A stretch of 64,000 bases of DNA from Cordilura impudica (lineage: Eukaryota > Arthropoda > Insecta > Diptera > Scathophagidae). This document shows positions 12,544 through 22,469 of the stretch, piece after piece. The stretch covers positions 20,100,548 through 20,164,547 of the forward strand of contig OY821517.1 of assembly GCA_963682025.1 (NCBI GenBank), written 5' to 3'. The position numbers and the translations under genes are program-made. Under the pieces are notes generated by a model. The model was not told where the DNA came from. It searched no databases and was given only the letters and a program-made list of their open reading frames with translations. The stretch's first letter is position 1. Each line of letters opens with the position of its first letter.

Positions 12544-14484
12544 CAAAGCGTTTTCTAAAGGCTATTCGCTCTCTCATTTTATCTCCAAACGCTCCCTAAT
12601 CTTTTCACCAATACACCGTTTTTGTGATTGTATTGTGAAATAGATTCTTACCCCCCTGCGCATTTACGCACCAAAAACCCCAGCTCAAACATTTGAACTA
12701 CATATGTGAAGTGTAGAGTAATTTGAACGGAACAGTTGCCATCGTCCCACAGTGCGTCGGCCTAAAAAATGTTTTATATTAAAGAAAAAAATATTTTTTG
12801 CTGGGTTATTGTTTTTGATTTTTATCGTTGACTGTTTTTTTATAGGTTTTTTTTTGTTTTTTTGTGCTCGGTGAGTGTAAAATGTCGTGTAAAATTACTT
12901 TACACTTTTGCTGTGTATGTATGAATAACTGCCGAGCAGCCAAGTAATACTCCCTAAGAGCTTATAAATCACTAATAATTTGTTCGTAACCTTAACCCCA
13001 AATAAGGAAAACAACAATAACTTTAACATCTTGAAAACACAAATAAACGATTTTTCGAAAAAGTTGAAAATAGCCCGAATAATTTAAAAGCAGAAATGGC
13101 CAACATCCATTCCTTAAGATAGAATTTTGACAGAAGAGGATTACATCACCAAAGTTATATGAAGTCCAAAATTATTTCTACATTTCCTAAAGCAACTTTC
13201 ATATTTTCTGTTTCCCTTAAAATTATCTTTACGCATTCTAGTTTTGAAGTGCCAAAGTTTGGCTTATGCAAATAGCCGCCATTTATTACGTTGATTTTTT
13301 TGGATCAAAAAATAAATAAAACGAAATTCTCCAAACACAAAATTTGAATACTCCTCATAATGGGTTGTAAAATTTTTCCTAATTTCTTTTGTTTTGTCAT
13401 GCTTTTTTATGTTCTCTAATGTTTATTTTCTTCTTCACTAAAATCTGGCATCTTAATGAGTTAAAAATATTGTCTTTTTGTTTCAACAATTTGGCCTTTT
13501 ACGTTAATTTCTTTTGCAAACACAATTAATCCTTTTCTTCGACACAATTCCCTTTCTCTTTAATACGTCCACAAAATATATTTTCGCTAAATATATTGGT
13601 GAATATAAACGAAAAATGTATTATTTGTTTAATAAATGGCCAACATCTGTAGAAATTGTGATCCAGACTGGTATTATTTATATAGTAAGAGTTTAGGGTT
13701 AGGGTTCTAAAAGATAAATCTTCCTAGAATACACTGCAATTTGCATGTGTGATTAAAGAGCCTAATTCGAATTCAGCTTGGGTAATTTGACCGGAAATAT
13801 GAAGAAATATGAAGACTCTGATATATGAAGTATCTAATATCTTAGTATATTTAAGCGAAAAAATGTGTACTATGTCAAATTTCAAAGGAGTGTATATTTG
13901 TACACATTTATATGTCAAGTGGTCGAGCTTGTTCGAGTATTATTTCGCCAACAGCACATTTAATATCAGATTTCTTTTAAATTTGTACATAATTTTGTAA
14001 CTGAAAAAAATAAAATTTTTTGTCACTTTGTGATAGAAATTTTTTTGTACAAATACATCAAACTTGAAATAAGAAAGAACAAATTTTCGAGTAGCCACCA
14101 TTTTAATCGGATAGCGGAATTTTTTAAAAGAGTCATCTGTAAATATGGTCAATTACGGGTAGTGAAAATAATAGTTTTATTTAAATTAATTTGAATTAAT
14201 TTGATATATACAATAGCAATATTTTAGTTTAATTTTTCTTCTGTGATAGCTAGTTTAATAAGAATTTATACTGTGATAAATTTTTTTTTTTTAATTATAT
14301 TTTTTACATTTGTTTTGTTAAATATTATTTGTGTTTTATGTTGTGTAAAACTAAATGTGTGTTTTTTTTTTACTATAAATGTGAATAATTGACGAAAAGA
14401 TTATGTGAGTTAAATTAATTTTATTAAACTATATTGTCCTGTTTGCTATTAAGCAATTGTTCTTCTATTGTATATATATTTTAT
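12544..14484. other. Non-coding AT-rich stretch
   Basis: No TE end, domain or RNA gene recognised. Open frames at 13514-13696, 13724-13918, 13809-14000 and 13940-14152 are short, overlap one another and lack recognisable motifs. Confidence 0.45.
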
Positions 14485-14980
14485 GGTTACCAGATCTAAT
14501 AAAATATCCCTGATGATGTTGGGAATCTCCAACGAAACGTCGGAAAAAACTATGGAATAATCGTTTTATTTACATACCTAAATACGTGACCTTGATAAGC
14601 CCGTTTTAGAAATTTCTAAAAATCATAACAATAAAATTAGGAAAAGGTCGATAATAACTAAAATTAATTGAATTTTTTTAACTTGAGGGCATAAATTTTT
14701 AATAAAATAAAACAAAAATTTTTTAAGTGTTTTAATTTTATTATTAATTTTTATTATTTGACCCAATTTATAAACAAAAATCAAGTGGTCCGCGAAAAAC
14801 AAATTATATTCCTTGATACACTTCGAGTTATTGTTACTTACAGATGATGATCCGAAAATTCGGTAAAAATATTGGGTCAAATAATAAAAAAAATAAAAAT
14901 ATTAATAAAACTAAGACATTAAAAAACATTTGGGATTGTTTTATTAATAATTTATGACCTTGATCAGTCGCCATGGGTCT
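14485..14980 (+). mobile_element. Probable Penelope-like element 3' remnant with repeated tail segments
   Basis: Contains a hammerhead-like core (separate entry) followed by CGTTTTATTTACATA and GTGACCTTGATAAG. A related tail, TTTTATTAATAATTTATGACC then TTGATCAG, recurs at about 14938-14968. An inverted relative lies at about 14675-14767, so TGGGTCAAATAATAAAA at 14873 has its complement near 14750. No coding part of the element remains here. The link to Penelope elements rests on the analogous motif downstream of the GIY-YIG domain at 49391. Confidence 0.45.
14507..14544 (+). ncRNA. Hammerhead-ribozyme-like motif
   Basis: Order of elements: TCC, CTGATGA (14510-14516), a five-base-pair stem GTTGG/CCAAC (14518-14522 with 14529-14533), GAAA (14534-14537), CGTC, GGA. 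TCC and GGA can form stem I, and CUGAUGA plus GAAA are the two invariant blocks of the hammerhead core. Stem III would be minimal, as in the short hammerheads reported from Penelope-like elements. Cleavage activity is not shown. Confidence 0.55.
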
Positions 14981-15010
14981 TAATTCAGTTTTTTGTACAT
15001 AACTCAACTA

Positions 15011-15835
15011 TAACGGGTGATCCAAGTAGAGATACTTTTTTCAATAGCCTTTTTTTGATAGATCACGTGTGAGTCGTGTCATGCTGTCATGTTATTTTTG
15101 TTTAGTATTGTTTGGCATTTCATCATTGAAAGTGTTACGCCTGAACAACATTTACAAATCGTTCAACTTTATTACGAAATTTCACGTTCTGTGAAGAATG
15201 TGTTTCGTGCACTTCGCTCAACTTATGGTCAACATAATCGGCCTACTGAGCGTACTATTCGCAACACCATCACCCATCTTGAGACCCTGCATTCATTATT
15301 GGATAATATTCGACCGAATAGACCACGTCCAGCACGCAGTGAAGAAAGTATAGCGGCCGTAGCTGAGAGTGTACACGAAAACCGTGGAGTGTCGATTCGC
15401 CGCAGTTCACAGCAGCTCGAACTGACGACGTATGATGATGGTTTCAACAGCGCATCAATCAATGGATTTATTAAGAGAACACTTCGGTGAGCAGATAATT
15501 TCACGTTTTGGGACGGTCGATTGGCCACCAAGATCATGTGATATCACACCGTTAGACTTGTTCCTGTGGGGATATGTAAAGTCTAAAGTTTATGCGGACA
15601 ATCCCGCTTCGATTCAGGCATTGGAGCAAAACATAACGCGTGTCATTCGCCAGCTACCAGCCGAAATGCTCGAACGAGTCATCGAAAATTGGACTCAACC
15701 GATGGACCATCTGCGACGTAGCCGCGGCCAACATTTGATAGACATTTGTAATCTTCAAAAAATAAATGCCAAAGAATGTTCTTGCAAATGATAATAAACA
15801 TTCCCCATTAAATTTGAACTTTCTGTGATTTTTTC
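15011..15835 (+). mobile_element. Mariner/Tc1-superfamily element, internally deleted
   Basis: Two transposase parts are fused by a deletion near 15425-15440. The first frame (15089-15490) has the N-terminal helix-turn-helix region (TPEQHLQIVQLYYEISRSV, then RSEESIAAVAESV). The second (15432-15791) has the C-terminal catalytic segment (RFGTVDWPPRSCDITPLDLF, then LWGYVKSKVYADNP) and ends with a stop after LQKINAKECSCK. The frames differ, and the middle of the catalytic domain is missing, so this copy cannot encode a transposase. The segment starts around TAACGGGTGATCCAAG; I could not find a matching inverted end on the right. Confidence 0.85.
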
Positions 15836-16300
15836 TTTAAAAAATATATTTTTTTTAAATGCTCTTATTTTCGGATTTTATTGAGTAGTAGTTTCTCCGA
15901 GCTTAATTTTTTGATGGGCTACTTTGAAACCTGCAGGAAATATTCTCCTAACTCTAAGCAATATCATTTTTAATTAAGTCATTGTAGAAACTTTTCTGGA
16001 AAATACCATCAAACTTCAAATAAGAGCATATTTTCACAATTTTGTATAGAATTAATTTTAATTAATTTAATTTCATCTTTATTCATAGTCTGTAAGCCAA
16101 ATAAGGCCAAATTGATTACATAGTAATTTCATGACACATAATTTCTTATATGTATTTTTAAAAAAAAAAACTTAACTACTCACTCAACCCCCCATGGATA
16201 TGAATTTTTCTCAAAGAGAAATAGAAAAATTACAAAAATAGATACATGAAGTAATATATCAGCACTATATCCACATAAACATATATAAACGCATAAATAT
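15836..16300. other. Non-coding AT-rich stretch
   Basis: Nothing recognised between the mariner-like remnant and the minus-strand retrotransposon. Confidence 0.45.
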
Positions 16301-18849
16301 TTAAAAACTATTTAAAAGTAAAGAGACGAGGTTGTTTCTGAATTGTGTAACTGAATACACAATGTGTCTGTCTCCATACGGTAAAATAGAGTTCCATATT
16401 CGACAAAATCTTACCCTAAAAGAGCGCTGCATTATTAATGAATTGAAGCGTGGACATATTAAAGATTGCGACCTAGACGAAATTCCAAATTGAAATCCCG
16501 TTATGATGTAGTTTGGTAATTCACATTTAAAAACTTTATAAAATAACGTCATAAGCCTGACATTCACATAATCTTCAAATGAGCAACCTAAAAAATTAAT
16601 CACATGGGCAGAGACATGTTCCCTTTCAAGAAGTCTATATACTCTACATACCGTATGATCCTGTTAAAGTATGTTCTCAATCGATCCAGATTAGTACACG
16701 ACATTCCTGAATATACTTCTAGTCCATATAGCAAAATAGGCATTAGGGTAGCATGGACCACTATCTTCCTAACATGTAGTGGCAAAGAACAGTTTATGTT
16801 GTAAAGTTTGCGTAACCCCATTGTCAATCGGGACAAAACAAAGTTAATATGACGTTCAAAACTTAGTTTTCATCGACACAAATACCAAGAGTTCGAATGT
16901 AATTAACATAGTCAATTTCAATATTGTTAAAAGTAATTCGCGTAATATTAACACCAATTGCATTAAATGCTATTGCTTTAGACTTCACGACATTAAGCAC
17001 AATAAAATTTTCATTGCACCTCTACCCACTCCTCTCGTTGTCGACACACATCCTCCATACTGAACAAACTGCCTTCGGCCGAATTAGAATGATGCCATTA
17101 GTGCACAAGCATTTTTAGAAAAGGAGAAATGAGTAAATAACTTACTTAACAAAACCTCATGACAGACTGACTCAAAAGCTCTACTTAGATCTAAACTGAC
17201 TGACTGACTGACTGAACGGAGACATATTTACTATCTACCTTTGTTCTGATTTCGTCAATTAAGTTTGTCATAAATGTCGTCGAATTGTGGTGTTTCCTAA
17301 ACCCTGATTGAAAATCAGATATGCAACGTTTATAATTTAAACTACCCACGAATTGGTCATTGATTAATATTTCTAAAATTTTTGAACAAACTGGCAAAAT
17401 ATTAATTGGCCTAAAATCAGTAGGATTTTGAGGATTTTTTATCTTCGGTACCGGTACTACTCTTGCAACTTTCCAACAATCCGGATATTTTGCTGAAATT
17501 ATGATATTATTGTACGCATATACCAGGAGTCTTGATATTAACGGAAAACAAATTTTTACAAATTTAAGTGGCAAACCATCTGGCCCTACAGCCCCTGATT
17601 TTATTCTACACATCGCATCCCATATGTCAACTTCATTTATAATCTGAAAAGAAAAACGATTCAAATCTTCAACAAAAACCTGAGAATTATAGATAATAGC
17701 TGGCGAATTAGTAATGGGTGGATAACAAAATGGTCGTTACACCTCTCAACATCAATACTACACGTCAATCCATTTTCATTACCACCAATTCGTAATTGCC
17801 TTATTTGTCCCCACATTTGCCTCTGAGAACAATTTAAAAACAGGTTCCGAAAATAAATATATCTTCCACTTTCTGATTATTGATTTTGCCCTGTTCCTGT
17901 ATTTACAATATATTCTCCAACTTTCACTAGTTCTACTCTCCAAATATGCCCTGTACGCCATGTCCCTCCGTTCTTGAGCCCGTGTTATAACTAATGTCTT
18001 CATCCAGTCCGAAAATTTTCTAAGTTTTATAGCTTTAACCGGAATATGTTTCTCATATACATTTAAGAGCATCCTTTCCAGAAAATCAACTTGTCCCTTA
18101 ACATCAAAATTATTATATATCTCACTTAATTCAATGGAATTAACATCAGCTTCGCATGCTTCAAAATTAAATGCATTAAAATCTCTTACAAGTTTTACCT
18201 CAATCATTATATCTGGTTTGATATTAACCGATAAAAAAATGAGAGCATGATGCGAGTTCAATGCCGGAAACTGAAACTGACCACTTCTTTCGACCAAATT
18301 ATAATTCGATACGAGAAAATAGTCAATCAACTTAGATCTTGAAGAGTGAATAGCAAAATGTGTGGGTAGATTATTATGCAAAATCTCCAATCCCATTCTC
18401 CCACATACGTTCCTCATCTCGATACCATTTTCAAATAAGTCTATGTTATAATCTCCCATAAGAACTATTCTATTATACCGCCCGCAACATTCTGAAAATG
18501 TTTCCCTCACAGCTAGAAATAATTCCATAAGGTAAATATACTACTCACAATTTTCACCCCCTTCTATTTCAACTTCAACAAAAATACTTTCAGCTATTCC
18601 CTCATCCATAATTTTACCCACGCACTTATATCTTAATCTATTACTTACATACATGCAGACACCGCCACCTCTTCTAACAGATCTATCACTTCTATATATA
18701 TGATATCCACTTAAGGATACTGCATCATCACCTATACACTCCCTCAACAACCATGATTCCGAAACTCCAATTATATCAAAGTGTCGATCTTCAAACATAG
18801 CTCTGATTTCCTCCAATATCAGTCGAATAGTACTATAGTGATGCCACAA
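16301..18849 (-). pseudogene. Broken CR1/jockey-group non-LTR retrotransposon ORF2
   Basis: Read on the minus strand the order is endonuclease, reverse transcriptase, C-terminal tail. 18849-18541 has the AP-endonuclease start (FDIIGVSESWL). 18528-17779 has GDYNIDL and SHHALIF of the endonuclease and the linker. 17664-17191 has the RT fingers (WKVARVVPVPKIKNP, DFRPINILPVCSKILE). Motif A continues as VDLSRAFESV across about 17170-17195. The segment that should carry the YADD motif (about 17040-17120) is missing, and the frame resumes as VVKSKAIAFNAIGV, then RTLGICVDEN. 16836-16301 holds the C-terminal region (SFRVRFCRIWNSILPYGDRH). Several stops and shifts, plus loss of the catalytic YADD, make it inactive. 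A short CTGA tandem repeat lies at 17197-17214. Confidence 0.85.
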
Positions 18850-19316
18850 AATTGTGTCGAAACAATTTAAAATTTTTATTCAGTGATCTATGAATGTAGT
18901 CGATTAAAGTCAGTGTAAAACTTAAAAATAAATATTTTATGGCACTTTTTGCAAAATTTCTGATCTTTTTCGAATAGTTGTTCCAACATTTTTGACGGAA
19001 AGCTATGAAATTTTGAAAACACAATTCATACAGTTTGTCAAGAAATCTGTAAAAAAAAAGTTGAAATTGTTATTTTTATTTCGGAATTTCCACAACAAAT
19101 TTTTTATATGTATATTCTTGTTTCTTGCATGCATTCCGTTCCAGCAACAACAACCAAGAACGCTGTTTACTCAATATGAATGCTGTCAAAAACATATTTG
19201 CATAATGAGTAAAGACAACAGTAAATGCGATAATTTTCCACGAATTTTGTGCTTATGGGTTTTATAAGAAAATAATTTTCTTACGTATAACCTATGATCG
19301 CATATTTAAATAATAA
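18850..19316. other. Non-coding stretch upstream of the Tc1-like remnant
   Basis: Could hold the 5' end of the retrotransposon and the left end of the Tc1-like element, but I could not recognise either boundary. The open frame at 18992-19267 has no domain. Confidence 0.4.
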
Positions 19317-19604
19317 ATGCCAGGAAAACGAGTTTGCCAAAATATTACTCAATTGGTGTATTTCAATTATTTTAATGAGAAATCAGCCAGGGAAATCGCT
19401 ACTATGTTCTCTCATAAAATAAAGACTGTATGCAAGATCATACCCGTGCTGAAAAAGAACGAAGAATCGAATTGAAGGGACCACCAGACAGACCAAAAGA
19501 TTAGATAAAAAGATTAGCTCTTCAATTGAATAGTGATTATAGGCTGAAAGTTTCACATGAAACCATCCGAAATGAAATACGAAAACACAAATATTACACA
19601 GAGC

Positions 19605-19985
19605 TAAAAATACCACATAGAATCAAGAAGGTTTCCTTCTTAAAACATTTGATGACGGAAGGGCGAGAGAGGAGACTAAAACGAAGAAATTTTTAGGTGA
19701 AAACCTTCTTGATTTTATGTAGAAAATCATCTTAATTTTATTAAGATGGAAATCACCTAACTACTAGACGTTTCCTTCTTGTTTTGCTTTTTTTTCTCGT
19801 ATTTTCCGTTATATATCGGCAAAATATTCCAAACAAGAAGGAATACTTCTAAATTTGGGAAGAAAGCCGTCTTAATTTTATTAAGACGTGAATCTTCTTG
19901 TTTTTATAAGATTCCGTCTTATTTTTATTAAGAAGGAATCCGTCTTGGTTTTATAAGATTCCTTCTTATATAATATTTTCTACGT
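19605..19985. promoter_or_regulatory. Left subterminal repeat region of the 6.3-kb transposon
   Basis: Holds scattered copies of AAGAAGG, AAGACGT, CCTTCTT, GATTCCGTCTT and AAGAAGGAATC in both orientations (for example near 19622, 19697, 19842, 19893, 19916 and 19930). The last ~100 bp contain about one and a half units of the 47-bp repeat that forms the array at the right end. Subterminal clusters of a short word are typical binding sites of CACTA-group transposases (established for that group); here the role is inferred. Confidence 0.6.
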
Positions 19986-20099
19986 AAATTAGAACAGACA
20001 TACATCCAGATCGACAGATATGAGTACAACAACCACAACAGTCGCTAAATTTGTTGTATTGTTTTGCACAGGCAGCAAAACAGACATACAGACATACAG

Positions 20100-20588
20100 G
20101 TAAGTATAAGAAATGTCGCGTGCCAAGAAGTCATAAATGAGAGTGATATTGGCGAGTTATGTTGTGTCTGTGCGTAATTAATGTATTAAAATCTAAAATT
20201 TATATTTTTTCATTTTCCTAAATTAAAAACTTTAATTAAGTACATTGTAAGTAAATTTGTGAGTGTTTTTTTTTTTACAGTTATTTGTGATCGTATATAC
20301 ATACATATGTACATACATGCATACATAATGCATTGTGAAATTCGCCTTAAAAAAAAATTTTGTAAGTTTCTTTATAATAAATACTGTGCTGTGCATGCCG
20401 TAAGCAACATTGCTAAATTTTTAATAAATTTAAAGGTTATACATACATATATCTGAATGTAAGAGTATATTTACAAATCTTTTAAATGAATTTCACAATG
20501 CATCATGTATGCATGTACACCAGTGGTCGGCAGACTCACACTTATGTTTAATTACATAAATTTATATTTACTTTTGCTATTTTTGCAG
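20100..20588 (+). other. Probable 5'-UTR intron of the SAM-domain gene
   Basis: Strong donor ACAG|GTAAGT (GT at 20100-20101) and a pyrimidine-rich acceptor ending TTTTTGCAG at 20588, 21 bases before the ATG at 20610. Splicing here would remove an in-frame ATG at 20505, so I prefer 20610 as the start. Inside the intron, GCATACATAATGCATTGTG near 20318-20338 has an inverted partner near 20490-20510, suggesting a ~200-bp inverted-repeat insertion. Confidence 0.5.
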
Positions 20589-20609
20589 TGTTTTTTTTTT
20601 TCAAAAACA

Positions 20610-22450
20610 ATGTTTAAAATTTTTGACGACGATCCGGATGACTTCAGTTCAGCAGGTAATTTCGAAACGTTGGAGTTATTTCGAATGTGGGAGTTAGGCG
20701 AAGGTATTATTTCTATTTTACATCAACATGGCATCGACACATTTGGTGTGCTTAAAGCTATGGAAATCGCTGATATAAATACTTTAACCAATAAACTTGA
20801 CGATAAATATTTTGGTGAACTTATAAAATTTAAAGCGGGTCTAAGGATTTGGCGGAATGGAATGGTAAGATAAGATAAGATCGTTAATTAATTTTAAATT
20901 TTTAGAACAAAAACAAACAACGATTATTTAAATTATTATTTTATATTAACAGCACTGAAGAAGCTTATATAATAATCCAATTTCTTTTGTTAGGATATTC
21001 CATTAATTTCTGATGAGGATACATTGTCCGCAAATAGCCGCATTTTGGAGTGGCTGGAAAAAATTTCCGAGGATTTACAGACCGTCAAATCAATAGATTC
21101 CCAATCTGCCTGTGCTACAAAAAATTCAGTAGATCTTTTGAGTCTCCTAAAAGCAAAAGTTAGGGGTCAACTAATATTATCGTTTCATAACCAAAATGGA
21201 TTTTTATGCAATAAAAGTCAGCAGGCATTGTGTCACATTATCGTGGAACACTTCATTGGGTCGGGGCAAAAAATGACGTACATGGACATGAAACAGTGGG
21301 CCCTTGCAATTGTTCATATGTTTCCAAAGGAAAAAGTTGAAACCTATTTCTTAGATAGGAAAAAAGGCAGCAAGAATCCTACAGGCAAATTATTTTCAAG
21401 GTGGGCGAATTCAACAAAACTAAACAACATTTCAAGCACCGATATAAGGAAATCATATGATGTTGAAATCACTTTAGGTATGTATCATACATATCTTGAA
21501 AATTGAATTTCAAGTTTACATTATTTAATTTTTAGATGAGCTGAACGAAAAAAAATGTTGGTTGACCCATAATTGTACTCCGTGGGAGGAAGTGAAATCG
21601 TTTTGGAAGCAGACATCACCTCACCGAATACAAAATATTCAAAGTACATTAACACAAATACTGCAGGAATGGCCACGGTACAATGATGCAAATGGATTTG
21701 AATTAGTAAGATAAAAGACTTTTAGTTTTACATTACTTAACAATAATTTTTTCAACAGATTGACATTGATTTTGAAAGAATGCACGAAGGCAAAAGTAAT
21801 CAATTATTTTTAAAGTTAGACAAATTTCACAAAGTAATTATCCCTATTTTAAAAACTGATATAAAAGATCAAAGTAGCAGAGAATCGCTGCTTTCTAAAC
21901 TTCTCGTTGGAAACATTTCTCCAGGTATTACATTTAAAATTTTAGAAACCATTTTATTTTATATTCATTAATCCTTTTTTCCATTCATTACTTTTTTCCA
22001 GATGCTCAATATTGTATAATAACTCTTTTGTTGCATTGTATTCTTCAACCCCTACGTCTGAATAAAACAGACAAACCAACGATTGCTGATGCACAAACTG
22101 ATTTTGCGCTACTGGTGACTACACCGAACGATGTTTTACCACAAATTTCTGCACTGCAGCAAAAGTACGCTAAGAATAAGGAAACACTTCAACCTCGAAT
22201 AATAGTTGTTGGTACCGATTTTTCCACAATTTATGAATTTTATGTATTTTGTGATGGCATAAAATACAGAATGTGCTCGTACATGAAATGTGTAGAGTGC
22301 ATTATTAAATTAAGTTACGTATTCCAATTAAAATACTCACACAAAAGCAAACAGGTCTGGGCATTCCTTGAGCAATATTTTTTTGATTTGAAGTCAGAAG
22401 ACTTCTCTGCAGTAGCAAATTTATTAAGCAAATTAGACTGCTATAAATAA
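20610..22450 (+). CDS. SAM-domain, SAMD3-like accessory protein of the 6.3-kb transposon
   Basis: Spliced from 20610-20864, 20994-21477, 21536-21705, 21759-21924 and 22002-22450. All introns are GT-AG and short (53-129 bp), and phases agree, giving 507 residues with no internal stop. The first exon encodes a SAM-like helical domain (ELFRMWELGEGIISILHQHG, then IDTFGVLKAMEIADI). Exon 2 has RGQLILSFHNQNGFLCN and GKLFSRWANSTKLN. The last exon has the block QPRIIVVGTDFSTIYEFYV, then KQVWAFLEQYFFDL. This order, including the QP-x-hydrophobic-G block, matches my memory of SAMD3-like proteins that are multicopy in fish and invertebrates. The role is unknown. Its position suggests a co-factor of the transposase in the next frame, perhaps in DNA binding, assembly or localisation. 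It is not a transposase itself: I see no D-D-E pattern. Confidence 0.85.
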
Positions 22451-22469
22451 AAAAAAAAACCATTTAAAA

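Noticed and set aside
13691..13707. GTTTAGGGTTAGGGTTC resembling telomere repeats
   Set aside because: Only two units, and Diptera do not use TTAGGG telomeres; chance or microsatellite.
14840..14875. CAGATGATGATCCGAAAATTC as a third hammerhead
   Set aside because: Lacks the GAAAC after stem II and the stem order does not fold like the 14507 motif.
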